Source: Sporomusa malonica (GTDB lineage Bacteria; Bacillota; Negativicutes; Sporomusales; Sporomusaceae). Taken from it: a stretch of DNA of 64,000 bases. Shown here piece by piece: positions 52,759-61,945 of this stretch. Under the pieces are notes generated by a model, which worked only from the letters and a program-made list of their open reading frames with translations, ran no database searches and was not told the DNA's origin. Each line of letters starts with the position of its first letter. Within the stretch, counting starts at the first letter, position 1. The stretch lies in assembly GCF_041428715.1 (NCBI RefSeq), contig NZ_CP155572.1, one strand, 5' to 3'. The position numbers were made by a program, and so were the translations under genes.

Positions 52759-53431
52759 TAGAGTCTTCCCCTTTGTAGCAGGCATAAATATCTCCCCACT
52801 CAAGTCCTGAAAAGGATTTTATACAGTTGCAGATCGTTTGTGCATCAACCCAGTTACGTAATTTAAGACGCATTGATTCTCCAGAAGAATAATTAAAGCG
52901 ATAGTTACCCATATTCACCAAATGGTTTATGCAGTTTTCCGATGCCTCACTATATTCGCGAGTGTACTCGAATGATAAAGTTTTTATAGGCTGAGACAAA
53001 CCTTGGAGAACCTCAAATTCAAATCCCTCAACATCAATTTTACAAAAGTCGGGCTTTCCAAATTGTTGAATTAAATTATCTAGGGTTGTAACCTCGACGT
53101 TACAGGATGTGTAATATTGTTGTCCAGTGCCAAAACGATTTGTAGAAGTTGTCCGTTTTATCCATTCCTCTGATAATGATGAAATAACATGGGCACTGTT
53201 AATCCACATTTTACTTTTGCCCGCGCAATTACCAAGAGCTTTCTGGACGATCGTGAAATTCTCATTACTGGAATACTTTTGTATAAGTATGTCTGCGCAA
53301 TAGGGTTGAGGCTCAATTGCTATCACAGTAGCCCCAAGATTCAAAAAAGTTTCGGTTCTATTTCCAATATTCGCGCCTACATCGAAAACCAAGGTACCCT
53401 TTTTAATAAACTGAGAATAAAACCTTTGCAT
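52745..53431 (-). CDS. FkbM-family methyltransferase
   Basis: 228 residues with the SAM-binding VFDVGANIGNRTETFLNLG at 15-33, VIAIEPQPYCADILIQKY, VEVTTLDNLIQQFGKPDFCKIDVEGFEFEVLQGL, the hallmark set of FkbM enzymes that O-methylate sugars or polyketides. Alone on this strand with the small unknown gene after it, within the glycan locus. It probably methylates a sugar hydroxyl of the glycan. Confidence 0.88.
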   Translation of the reverse strand: MQRFYSQFIKKGTLVFDVGANIGNRTETFLNLGATVIAIEPQPYCADILIQKYSSNENFTIVQKALGNCAGKSKMWINSAHVISSLSEEWIKRTTSTNRFGTGQQYYTSCNVEVTTLDNLIQQFGKPDFCKIDVEGFEFEVLQGLSQPIKTLSFEYTREYSEASENCINHLVNMGNYRFNYSSGESMRLKLRNWVDAQTICNCIKSFSGLEWGDIYACYKGEDSNERT

Positions 53432-53622
53432 ACCACGCCTCCAATAGTTGAGGGTTACTTTTAGCCTTTAGTATAATATGAAACATTGTAAAGAGTAGTG
53501 CTCAACTAAAGAAGTTTTTTTACAATGTCACACGTTAGTATATGTGGGCGTATTATATGATGTCTAAGGTGTAACAAGATGCTGGTTATTACTTCTCATA
53601 AGTATTCGAAAGGAGGGGGAGT

Positions 53623-54504
53623 TTGCATAAACCATTGGTTACGGTTGCTATTCCGACTTTTAATAGACCATGTGGATTGCAACGGACTTTAAAACAAATT
53701 ACTGGACAAACTTATAAAAATTTGGAGATTATCATAGGCGATAACTGTTCCTCAAGTCACGAAACACAAACTATTATAAATGATTTAGCCTCAAAAGATA
53801 AAAGAATAATAAGCTATAGGCACGATGAAAATATTGGACCTTTTAATAACTTTAAGTTTCTACTCAATAAAGCATCCGGGGAATATTTTATGTGGGCATC
53901 TGATGATGACGAATGGTCCTCTAACTTCGTTAGCGCATGTATGGAGAAGTTTACAGATAATGTTGGTTCTGTTATGAGTGGTATCGGAGTTATAATTCGT
54001 GGCTCAGGTCTAAGATATAAATTTCCAATCTTGGAAATATCCCCCGCCAAAACCATTTACGAAAACGCAATAATATTTTTAAATAATATGCAATCTTCAT
54101 TAATTTATGGAATTCATAAAAAAAGCTTAATTGAATGGGTGATTAATGAACAACCATTTGATTGGTTTGATTGCTATTTTGTTTTAAAGCAAATAATCCT
54201 AAATGGTTATCAAATAATACCTGAATACTTGTATACTGCAGGTGTAGATGGTAATAACTATGTACTCAAGCCATTTTACCCCTCTGCAGGTAGAGTTTTT
54301 ATATATTTTCCATTTTACAAAGCTTGTAGTGATTTAATATTAAATGAAGCTGCTTTTACTAATGAAGAAAAGAGAAGGCTTCTCTTTTTATTAACTACTA
54401 TTACTCTTTCAAATTTTACTAATTATGAAAAGGAATCACAACACAATAAAGTTCAGCAACCTTATTATGTATTAGAACAATATTTGCTTGATGAAAAAAT
54501 TTGA
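53623..54504 (+). CDS. GT2 glycosyltransferase (293 aa)
   Basis: VTVAIPTFNRPCGLQRTLKQI at 6-26, IIIGDNCSS, NIGPFNNFKFLLNKASGEYFMWASDDDEWS with DDD at the metal site. TTG start follows AAAGGAGGGGG. The region 53465-53622 between the divergent genes carries promoters only. First gene of the CDP-sugar unit, 40 bases ahead of rfbF. Confidence 0.85.
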   Translation: MHKPLVTVAIPTFNRPCGLQRTLKQITGQTYKNLEIIIGDNCSSSHETQTIINDLASKDKRIISYRHDENIGPFNNFKFLLNKASGEYFMWASDDDEWSSNFVSACMEKFTDNVGSVMSGIGVIIRGSGLRYKFPILEISPAKTIYENAIIFLNNMQSSLIYGIHKKSLIEWVINEQPFDWFDCYFVLKQIILNGYQIIPEYLYTAGVDGNNYVLKPFYPSAGRVFIYFPFYKACSDLILNEAAFTNEEKRRLLFLLTTITLSNFTNYEKESQHNKVQQPYYVLEQYLLDEKI

Positions 54505-54544
54505 GTGAAAATCATGATTGTTGTGACGGAGGATAACCAGTATT

Positions 54545-55315
54545 ATGAAAGCTGTTATCTTAGTTGGTGGATTTGGTACCCGTATTTCTGAAGAAACACA
54601 CTTAAAACCAAAACCAATGGTTGAAATTGGAGGCAAACCTATTCTATGGCATATTATGAAAATATACTCCGCTTACGGGATAAATGAATTCATAATTTGC
54701 TGCGGTTATAAGGGTTATTTGGTTAAAGGATATTTTGCTAATTATTTTTTGCATACATCTGATGTGACGATAGATATGGTCAATAATTCTGTAAAAGTTC
54801 ATGATAGACATTCCGAGCCATGGAAAATAACTTTGGTTGATACCGGAGAGCACACAATGACAGGTGGACGTCTCAAAAGGGTAATGAAGTTTGTTGGAAA
54901 TGAAACTTTTTGTTTCACATATGGTGATGGAGTTAGCGATGTTAATATAAATAAGCTTATCGATTTTCATCGCGCACAGGGAACTTGGGCCACTTTGACA
55001 GCTGTTCAACCTCCAGGGCGATTTGGCGCATTAGCTCTGGAAGGATGTCGAATTACTGCTTTTAAGGAGAAACCTCAGGGAGAAGGTGGCTGGATTAATG
55101 GCGGATTTTTTGTTTTGGAGCCTAAAGTTTTTGAACTGATTGCGGGCGATTCTACGAGTTGGGAGTACGAACCGATGGAAATACTGGCACAAAACTCGCA
55201 ACTTTCTGCTTACAAGCATAACGGATTCTGGCAACCGATGGACACGCTGCGGGATAAGATAAAGTTGGAAGAACTCTGGAATTCCCAAAAAGCCCCTTGG
55301 AAGGTTTGGGGATGA
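54545..55315 (+). CDS. rfbF: Glucose-1-phosphate cytidylyltransferase
   Basis: 256 residues, the usual length. KAVILVGGFGTRISEETHLKPKPMVEIGGKPILWHIMKIY is the nucleotide-binding signature; FCFTYGDGVSDVNI, PPGRFGALALE and WINGGFFVLEPKVFELI follow. It forms CDP-glucose from CTP and glucose-1-phosphate, the first step of CDP-6-deoxy sugars. Its last bases overlap the start of rfbG (ATGA). Confidence 0.95.
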   Translation: MKAVILVGGFGTRISEETHLKPKPMVEIGGKPILWHIMKIYSAYGINEFIICCGYKGYLVKGYFANYFLHTSDVTIDMVNNSVKVHDRHSEPWKITLVDTGEHTMTGGRLKRVMKFVGNETFCFTYGDGVSDVNINKLIDFHRAQGTWATLTAVQPPGRFGALALEGCRITAFKEKPQGEGGWINGGFFVLEPKVFELIAGDSTSWEYEPMEILAQNSQLSAYKHNGFWQPMDTLRDKIKLEELWNSQKAPWKVWG

Positions 55316-56379
55316 TGAAACAATTTTGGCAGAACAAGCGTGTTTTTCTTACAGGTCATACAGGCTTTAAAGGCAGTTGGTTGAGTTTATGGCTCCAATC
55401 TCTCGGTGCGCAGGTAGTTGGCTATTCCTTAGAAGCACCTTCGTTACCGTCGTTATTTAAGGAAGCTCGTGTTGCTGTCGGAATGCAATCACTCAATGGC
55501 GATATATTGGATTTAGCTAAATTAAAACAGGCACTTGAGGAGTGCAGGCCAGAGATACTTATTCATATGGCGGCTCAGTCCTTGGTACGGTATTCTTATC
55601 AATTTCCCATCGAAACACTATCAACTAACATTATTGGTACGGCAAACGTGTTAGATGTGGCACGCCATGTTGACAGCATCAGGGGAATTGTCATTGTCAC
55701 CAGCGATAAATGCTATGAAAATCGAGAGCGGGTTTGGGGATACCGCGAAGATGAACCAATGGGAGGGTATGATCCTTATAGCTGTAGTAAAGGTTGCGCT
55801 GAACTGGTCATCGCAAGCTATCGCCGTTCTTTTTATTCATCAACGCATGCTGCGAAAGTTGCCAGTGCCAGGGCTGGGAATGTAATCGGCGGCGGTGATT
55901 GGTCAGCCGATAGAATTATACCTGACAGCATCCGTGCCCTTCATCAATGTAAGCCAGTGGTCATACGAAACCCGAAATCCATTCGACCTTGGCAGCATGT
56001 GTTGGAACCATTGGCTGGTTATTTGCTGCTGGCGCAAAAACTCTGTGATGACGGTCTTAGCTTTGCAGAGGGCTGGAATTTTGGTCCGGATGAAAACCAT
56101 GCCTGCTCAGTAGAAAGCTTGGTTGACGGCTTGTGCCGCTTGTGGGATTCGGATGTAAAATGGTTAGTAAAACAAGACGATACTTTGCATGAAGCTCACT
56201 ATTTAAAATTGGATTCCACCAAAGCCAATCAGAAATTAGGCTGGCGTCCTGTTTTAAGTATGCAGGATACATTAGCTATGACGGTTGGCTGGTATAAAAG
56301 ATTTTATGATGGTGCGGATGCGCAAGCACTAATGTTAGAGCAGATAGCAAAGTACGAAAAATTGTATAAGGAGAATTAA
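55312..56379 (+). CDS. rfbG: CDP-glucose 4,6-dehydratase
   Basis: 355-residue short-chain dehydrogenase: VFLTGHTGFKGSWLSLWL (NAD-binding), MAAQSLVRYSYQFPIETLSTNI, VIVTSDKCYENRE, and YDPYSCSKGCAELV with Tyr and Lys of the active site. It makes CDP-4-keto-6-deoxyglucose. ATG 55312 overlaps the rfbF stop. There is no rfbH (3-dehydratase) nearby, so the 3-deoxy branch (paratose, abequose, tyvelose) is not expected. Confidence 0.95.
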   Translation: MMKQFWQNKRVFLTGHTGFKGSWLSLWLQSLGAQVVGYSLEAPSLPSLFKEARVAVGMQSLNGDILDLAKLKQALEECRPEILIHMAAQSLVRYSYQFPIETLSTNIIGTANVLDVARHVDSIRGIVIVTSDKCYENRERVWGYREDEPMGGYDPYSCSKGCAELVIASYRRSFYSSTHAAKVASARAGNVIGGGDWSADRIIPDSIRALHQCKPVVIRNPKSIRPWQHVLEPLAGYLLLAQKLCDDGLSFAEGWNFGPDENHACSVESLVDGLCRLWDSDVKWLVKQDDTLHEAHYLKLDSTKANQKLGWRPVLSMQDTLAMTVGWYKRFYDGADAQALMLEQIAKYEKLYKEN

Positions 56380-56380
56380 A

Positions 56381-57613
56381 ATGCCTACCAGAAAATGCCG
56401 GTTTTGTCATACTCAGGTGGCCGATACGGTAGTCGATTTAGGAATGTCTCCTTTATCTAATTCGTATATAACCGTTGATCAGCTTAATGATAAAGAAGTA
56501 TATTATCCACTTCATACTTTTGTATGTCCGAAGTGTTTTTTAGTTCAGTTAGAGGAATTCGCAAGCCCGGATGAGATATTTAGTGATTATGCTTATTTTA
56601 GTTCATATTCTGATACTTGGCTCACCCATGCGCGGCAATATACCGAAGCAATGTGTGAGCGTTTTGCAAAAATAAATGAGAAGCTTGTAATTGAAATTGC
56701 CAGTAACGACGGCTATTTACTGCAATACTTTAAAGCTAGAGGTACTCCGGTGTTGGGTATAGAACCGGCAGGCAATGTTGCTCAAGCAGCTATGGCAAAA
56801 GGTATTCCTACATTAGTAAGCTTTTTCGGTAGAACTTTGGCACAAAAACTGACAAGTGAGGGAATAAGCGCTGGTTTGTTACTGGGGAATAATGTACTGG
56901 CTCATGTGCCTGATATCAATGACTTTGTTGCTGGGATGCAAATCATTTTACAAAAAGATGGTATTATCACAATGGAATTTCCCCATTTGTTAAAACTTAT
57001 GGAAGATAGGCAGTTCGATACAATTTATCACGAACACTTTTCTTACTTATCTTTTAGTACAGTAGAGGAAATTTTTGATGTTCATGGCTTAAAAGTTTTT
57101 GATGTGGAAGAATTGTCAACTCATGGTGGTTCACTAAGAGTGTATGCCTGTCATGCCGATCATGCTGAGTATGCACTGACAGAGCGCGTTACTAGCATGA
57201 AGGATAAAGAAATAGCATTTGGCTTAAACAAAATAGAAACCTATTATACATTCGCCGAAAAAGTGAAGTCTCTAAAGTTTGAATTGTTAGAAGCTTTGGT
57301 GGCCTTAAAAAAACAAGGAAAAACCATCGTAGGATATGGTGCGCCAGCTAAAGGGAACACGTTATTAAATTATTGCGGTATAAGGACTGACTTTATTGAG
57401 TATACGGTGGATCGTAGTCCGCATAAACAGGAGAAATTTTTGCCCGGGACCCATATTCCGATTTTCGACCCCAAAAAGATTAGGGAAACACAGCCTGATT
57501 ATGTTCTGATTTTGCCATGGAATATTAAAGATGAGATTATGGAGCAACTGGAATACATTAAAGAATGGGGCGGTAGATTTATTGTAGCGATTCCGGCTGT
57601 GGAGGTATTATAG
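56381..57613 (+). CDS. Sugar C-methyltransferase (TylC3/NovU type)
   Basis: 410 residues in three parts: a zinc-binding head (CRFCHTQVADTVVDLGMSPLSN, FVCPKCFLVQLEE), the SAM-binding middle (VIEIASNDGYLLQYFKARG), and a C-terminal domain with TIVGYGAPAKGNTLLNYC. This order is that of C-methyltransferases acting on 4-keto sugar nucleotides. TIYHEHFSYLS holds the catalytic Tyr-His pair. It starts one base after the rfbG stop, so it should methylate the CDP-4-keto-6-deoxy sugar, giving a branched sugar. Confidence 0.9.
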   Translation: MPTRKCRFCHTQVADTVVDLGMSPLSNSYITVDQLNDKEVYYPLHTFVCPKCFLVQLEEFASPDEIFSDYAYFSSYSDTWLTHARQYTEAMCERFAKINEKLVIEIASNDGYLLQYFKARGTPVLGIEPAGNVAQAAMAKGIPTLVSFFGRTLAQKLTSEGISAGLLLGNNVLAHVPDINDFVAGMQIILQKDGIITMEFPHLLKLMEDRQFDTIYHEHFSYLSFSTVEEIFDVHGLKVFDVEELSTHGGSLRVYACHADHAEYALTERVTSMKDKEIAFGLNKIETYYTFAEKVKSLKFELLEALVALKKQGKTIVGYGAPAKGNTLLNYCGIRTDFIEYTVDRSPHKQEKFLPGTHIPIFDPKKIRETQPDYVLILPWNIKDEIMEQLEYIKEWGGRFIVAIPAVEVL

Positions 57614-58144
57614 ATGATCTTTACAGAAACAGGCATTTCTGGTGCATACTGTATAGATCTGGAGCTGATAAAAGATAATAGGGGCTTTTTTGCGCGCATG
57701 TGGTGTGAAAAGGAATTTAAGGAACATGGCTTAAATTCGAATTTAGTTCAGTGCAATCTATCCTATAATATTAGTCGAGGTACGCTTCGCGGCATGCATT
57801 ATCAGAGTGCGCCATATGAAGAAGCCAAACTGGTGACGTGTATTGCAGGATCTATATATGATGTGATTCTTGATTTGAGGCGAGATTCACCAACATTCAG
57901 GCAATGGAAAGCCTTTGAATTATCTGCTTCAAATTACCGTATGCTGTATATTCCAGAAGGAGTTGCACACGGATTTCAAACATTACAAGATGATACATGT
58001 GTATTTTATCAGCTGAGCGATTTTTATCATCCAGAAGCTGCTTGGGGTGTACGGTGGGATGATCCGAGTTTTGGCATGGAATGGCCGATAACTGAAAAAA
58101 TCATGTCAAAAAAAGATCAAGCATATGATTGGTGGTCAGAATGA
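57614..58144 (+). CDS. RmlC-like sugar nucleotide 3,5-epimerase
   Basis: 176 residues of the dTDP-4-dehydrorhamnose 3,5-epimerase family: DNRGFFARMWCEKEF, TLRGMHYQ with catalytic His 62, VYDLI-type strand replaced by IYDVILDLRRDSPTF, and VFYQLSDFYHPEAAWGVRWDDPSFG with the Tyr. In this cluster the substrate is probably a CDP-sugar rather than dTDP. It follows the methyltransferase without a gap and overlaps the next gene. Confidence 0.88.
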   Translation: MIFTETGISGAYCIDLELIKDNRGFFARMWCEKEFKEHGLNSNLVQCNLSYNISRGTLRGMHYQSAPYEEAKLVTCIAGSIYDVILDLRRDSPTFRQWKAFELSASNYRMLYIPEGVAHGFQTLQDDTCVFYQLSDFYHPEAAWGVRWDDPSFGMEWPITEKIMSKKDQAYDWWSE

Positions 58145-59043
58145 AAAAAGTAGTATTGACTGGCGCATGTGGTTTTATTGGCCGTCATGCAATTGATGGA
58201 CTTATAAGACGTGGATACGAGGTCCATGCCATCTCTAGAACAAATTTTAATTTGACTGCAAATGCTTATTGGCACAGGGTAAATATATTTAGTTCTACTC
58301 AAGTAGAAAATATTTTTCAGGCGATTAGACCGTCTCATCTTCTTCATTTTGCGTGGAATGTAGAACCTAATTCATATATGACGAGTGCTGAAAATTTTCA
58401 TTGGGTAAGAGCTAGTATGGAAATGCTGAGCTCATTTCAGAAAAATGGAGGAGTACGCACTGTGTTTGCGGGAACTTGCGCTGAATATGATTGGCGTTAT
58501 GGGTATTTAACAGAGCAATTAACGCCTTGTCAGCCAAGTTCATATTATGGTATATGCAAAAATTCCCTTAATGCGTTTATGAATGCATTTTGTTTAGCAA
58601 GTGGCATAAGTGCTGCTTGGGGGAGAATATTTTTTCTCTACGGTCCACACGAAGCAGCCTCACGTCTTGTAGCAGCAACAGTAAAATCACTGCTGCAGGG
58701 TGAACCGGCTGTATGCATACACGGGGATCGATACCGAGATTTTTTATATGTTGAGGATGTTGCTGATGCTTTTTGCGCTTTGTTAGATAGTTCGGTTACC
58801 GGTCCTGTCAATATTGCATCTGGAGAACCAATCAAAATTGGTGAGTTAGCAAAAACGATTGCCTATTACATAGGTAATCCTGAATTGCTACATTTTGAGG
58901 CAGTCGAGTCAAGCCGTGGAGAACCGTCACTTTTGTGTGCCAATGTCGAGAGATTATTGAATGAAGTAAGTTGGAAACCAAGATATAAAATCAACGAAGG
59001 TATACAAAAGACAATACAATGGTGGCAGAATTACTTGAATTGA
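58141..59043 (+). CDS. NAD-dependent epimerase/dehydratase (likely 4-ketoreductase)
   Basis: 300 residues: KVVLTGACGFIGRHAIDGLIRRG (nucleotide binding), FAGTCAEYDWRYG and SSYYGICKNSLN with Tyr and Lys of the active site, DRYRDFLYVEDVADAFCALL. In the CDP-branched sugar set this should reduce the 4-keto group as the last step. ATG 58141 overlaps the epimerase stop; an in-frame ATG at 58129 is inside the preceding gene. Confidence 0.85.
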   Translation: MKKVVLTGACGFIGRHAIDGLIRRGYEVHAISRTNFNLTANAYWHRVNIFSSTQVENIFQAIRPSHLLHFAWNVEPNSYMTSAENFHWVRASMEMLSSFQKNGGVRTVFAGTCAEYDWRYGYLTEQLTPCQPSSYYGICKNSLNAFMNAFCLASGISAAWGRIFFLYGPHEAASRLVAATVKSLLQGEPAVCIHGDRYRDFLYVEDVADAFCALLDSSVTGPVNIASGEPIKIGELAKTIAYYIGNPELLHFEAVESSRGEPSLLCANVERLLNEVSWKPRYKINEGIQKTIQWWQNYLN

Positions 59044-59058
59044 CCGGGAGAAAAAAGC

Positions 59059-60240
59059 ATGAATTTAAATTGTCCGGTGTGTGACTCAAAACATAGTTAT
59101 TTGTTTTTGGAACGTAAAAACACCCCTATCTTTCAAAATATAATAATTCCAGACCAATCAGTAGCGACTCAATTAAAGGATGGGAAAATCTCACTCTTAG
59201 CGTGCCAGGAATGTGGTTTTGTTTTTAATGGAGATTTTAATGAAAACAAAATAATTTATAATCAAGCATATGAAAACTGTCAATTTCACTCTAATTATTT
59301 TAATAATTATGTGAGTGGCTTAATCGAGTACTTACTAGAAGAATACAAAATTAGAAATTCGCGAATTATTGAAATTGGATGTGGTCAAGGTGAATTCCTA
59401 AAGAAGTTAGTAGAAAATCCCAAATATGGAAATTATGGATTTGGATTTGATCCTAGTTATCGAGGCGAAGATATATTATTTGATGGTCGTCTTTCTTTTC
59501 AAAAAGACTATTATAGTGAGAAATATATTGATATAGATGCCGATATTATAGTATGTAGACACGTAATTGAGCATATTTCTGATCCTTTAATGTTATTGGG
59601 CAATATTCGTAAAGCCTTACGTAACCCAAAAGAGACAATACTCTTTTTTGAAACACCCTGCATTAACTGGATATTGGAAAACCACGTGTTCTGGGACTTT
59701 TTTTATGAGCATTGCTCATATTTTAATATGAATTCGATTCTAACTGCTTTTTCCTCCAGTGGTTTAACTATAAGACAGATTAACCATATTTTTGAAGGAC
59801 AATACTTATGGGCCGAAGCCGCCTTCGATTCTGGTACGGGAAATAGAATTACTCAAGAGCCTTTTTGCTGGAGAGAATTTAAGCAAGTTATTGATAACTT
59901 CGTTAAAGTTGAAAATCTAATGGTTAACAATTGGCGTAATAAAATAAGTGCATTGCATCAAAGAAACTATAAAGTAGCTATTTGGGGAGCTGGCGCGAAA
60001 GGAGTTACATTTGCCAATTTGATTGATCCTAACTGTAATTTAATTAATTGTGCCATTGATATAAACCCAAATAAACAGGGAAATTATATTCCAGGAACGG
60101 GACACCTAATTACTAATGTTGAATCAGCAGTACGCAAAGGGGGGACGCATGCTATCATTATGAATCCGAATTATATGTCGGAGATACAAGAAATTTTGGC
60201 ACTTAAAAACATTGATCTTAAGTTAATTAAGCTCATGTAA
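59059..60240 (+). CDS. SAM-dependent methyltransferase with zinc-type head and C-terminal Rossmann part
   Basis: 393 residues with the layout of the C-methyltransferase at 56381 but diverged: CPVCDSKHSYLFLE and LACQECGFVFNGDFN (paired Cys), then IIEIGCGQGEFLKKLV (SAM site), VCRHVIEHISDPL, and a C-terminal VAIWGAGAKGVTFANLI. Acts probably on a sugar nucleotide or a carried sugar. Start after GGGAGAAAA. Last-but-one gene of the unit. Confidence 0.85.
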   Translation: MNLNCPVCDSKHSYLFLERKNTPIFQNIIIPDQSVATQLKDGKISLLACQECGFVFNGDFNENKIIYNQAYENCQFHSNYFNNYVSGLIEYLLEEYKIRNSRIIEIGCGQGEFLKKLVENPKYGNYGFGFDPSYRGEDILFDGRLSFQKDYYSEKYIDIDADIIVCRHVIEHISDPLMLLGNIRKALRNPKETILFFETPCINWILENHVFWDFFYEHCSYFNMNSILTAFSSSGLTIRQINHIFEGQYLWAEAAFDSGTGNRITQEPFCWREFKQVIDNFVKVENLMVNNWRNKISALHQRNYKVAIWGAGAKGVTFANLIDPNCNLINCAIDINPNKQGNYIPGTGHLITNVESAVRKGGTHAIIMNPNYMSEIQEILALKNIDLKLIKLM

Positions 60241-60260
60241 TACATTCAGGAGGTAGAATA

Positions 60261-61031
60261 TTGAGAATAATAATTGATGACAAAAAAAAAGAATTGTCTT
60301 ACGAACACGACAATGTATGTCATTCATTTGAATTGTATAGCAAAGAAGCCTTCGAAATAATTACAAAACAATGGGTAAAGATTGGTTGGAACCAGAAATA
60401 TACGTATACTTTTACCTGGATGGGGAGACCTGTTATTCAGTTGCCTGAAGACATGATCCGTATCCAGGAAGTCATTTATAGAGTACAACCTGATTTAATT
60501 ATTGAGACAGGTGTAGCACACGGAGGCTCGCTTGTGTATTATGCAAGTTTATGCAAGATGATGGGAAAAGGAAGAGTTATTGGCATAGATATTGATATTC
60601 GACCCCATAATAGACAACTGATTGAAGAACATGAGTTAGCTTCTTATATTACTTTAGTTGAAGGTAATTCGATAGCAGATAATGTTATAAAAAAAGTAAA
60701 GTCTTTTGTTAAAGAAGGAGAAAAAGTTTTGGTGATTTTGGATTCAAGTCATAGCCGTGAACACGTTTTTAATGAATTAGAAGCTTATCATGATCTAGTT
60801 TCGATAGGATCCTATATTGTAGTAACAGATGGCCTCATGCAAGAGCTGTATGACGTACCGCGAGGTAATGTAACTTGGCAAGTAGATAATCCAGTTAGTG
60901 CAGTTCATGACTTTCTAGAAAAACATAAGGAGTTTGCTTACGAGAAACCTGTATGGGAATTTAATGAAAGTGAGTTAGAGCATAATATTACACATTGGCC
61001 AATGGCATGGCTGAAGCGAGTGCAGGAGTAG
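60261..61031 (+). CDS. CmcI-type (cephalosporin hydroxylase family) protein
   Basis: 256 residues with a class I SAM-binding fold: WMGRPVIQLPEDMIRIQEVI, LIIETGVAHGGSLVYYASL, VIGIDIDIRPHNRQL, and VLVILDSSHSREHVFNELE with the metal-binding Asp and His. Despite the family name, members in glycan loci are probably sugar O-methyltransferases. TTG start after GGAGG. Followed by a strong terminator that ends the operon. Confidence 0.85.
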   Translation: MRIIIDDKKKELSYEHDNVCHSFELYSKEAFEIITKQWVKIGWNQKYTYTFTWMGRPVIQLPEDMIRIQEVIYRVQPDLIIETGVAHGGSLVYYASLCKMMGKGRVIGIDIDIRPHNRQLIEEHELASYITLVEGNSIADNVIKKVKSFVKEGEKVLVILDSSHSREHVFNELEAYHDLVSIGSYIVVTDGLMQELYDVPRGNVTWQVDNPVSAVHDFLEKHKEFAYEKPVWEFNESELEHNITHWPMAWLKRVQE

Positions 61032-61062
61032 ATTAGACGAAAATGTAACAAGGACACACATA

Positions 61063-61093
61063 AATAAGCCACGAAAATTCGCGGCTTATTTTT
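61063..61093. terminator. Bidirectional terminator
   Basis: AATAAGCC-CGAA pairs with TTCG-GGCTTATT; T run on plus strand, and A run on the other side for the converging gene. Confidence 0.85.
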
Positions 61094-61934
61094 ATGATAT
61101 ATTATCGATCCTTTTTAAAAATGATGGATCTAGTATTTTTTCAAAGTATAGTTTTAATTCATCATCACGCTGTTGTTCTGACCATTCTTTTCTATAGAGC
61201 TTAGGAAAACTTAATGCTGTAATTTTCATAGTTGTTTTACAACGCTCTTTATAACCCGACAAAAATTTGCACCACATATATAAATCAGTCGGGATATTCT
61301 TAACCGGAGTAGTTATCCATCCTTCTTCTAAATTAACATAACTTTCTCTAGTATGAGCTCCATAAGTTAATCCAAAAAAATTTCGCCCATTAAGCATTTT
61401 ATCTATGATAATTGGATCTTGTAAATCCGCCCAATAAATATGACTAAACAAACTGCTACCAGAATAACTTTCCGCCTGGATAAGGGCAATATTACCCGAA
61501 GGGCACAGGCGGCTTTCTGCTTTCGCCAAAGGCTCGGCACAAGCAGTGTTTTCTTTATCAGGCATATTTACTACCGCATGTATCGAATGAGTAAACCAGC
61601 ATGTATGCAGAGTTTTTTCCAGCTCCTGCACATGATTAGGCAGCCATAAGTCATCATGACTGCAATAACAAATTATTTTACCAGTAGTTTGCTTGATCAC
61701 AGCATCCCGGTAAGGTTCACCTGTTCTCGGTGATTTTGGGTACGTAAAAACCTTGATGCGGACATCTTCTTTTGCTATATTCTTGAAAAGTGCAACCATG
61801 TTTTCTGGCGATCCATCACATATTATGCATATTTCAATATCCTTAATTGTTTGTTCTTGTACGCTTTTAATTGCCCAACAAGCGAATTTGGCATCTCCAA
61901 AAGTAGGTATAATGACTGTTGCCCTGCTTTCCAT
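61092..61934 (-). CDS. GT2 glycosyltransferase with an in-frame repeat insertion (280 aa)
   Basis: GT2 start VIIPTFGDAKFACWAIKSVQEQ, IEICIICDGSPEN, GEPYRDAVIKQTTGKIICYCSHDDLWLPNHV with HDD metal site. At residues about 126-158 the chain reads through a whole copy of the dispersed repeat (DKENTACAEPLAKAESRLCP and the next dozen residues), which is unlike anything in the family and rich in Ala, Glu, Cys and Ser. The frame is kept on both sides (HSIHAVVNMP before, LFSHIYWADLQDP after), so the product may still fold with a loop. Last of three minus-strand genes after the radical SAM gene. Confidence 0.8.
   Translation of the reverse strand: MESRATVIIPTFGDAKFACWAIKSVQEQTIKDIEICIICDGSPENMVALFKNIAKEDVRIKVFTYPKSPRTGEPYRDAVIKQTTGKIICYCSHDDLWLPNHVQELEKTLHTCWFTHSIHAVVNMPDKENTACAEPLAKAESRLCPSGNIALIQAESYSGSSLFSHIYWADLQDPIIIDKMLNGRNFFGLTYGAHTRESYVNLEEGWITTPVKNIPTDLYMWCKFLSGYKERCKTTMKITALSFPKLYRKEWSEQQRDDELKLYFEKILDPSFLKRIDNIS
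61463..61558 (+). repeat. Dispersed ~89-bp structured repeat, copy 5, inside a coding sequence
   Basis: Carries ATAACTTTCCGCCTGGATAA and ends AAGCAGTGTTTTCTTTAT; compared with the other copies it has about 17 extra bases (near 61490-61508) and lacks the first half of the dyad. Confidence 0.85.
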
Positions 61935-61945
61935 AGTGAAATACC

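Noticed and set aside
42244..61031. Prophage or integrative element as source of the glycan locus
   Set aside because: No integrase, tRNA-end attachment site or phage gene is visible; only the short repeats and one scar suggest movement.
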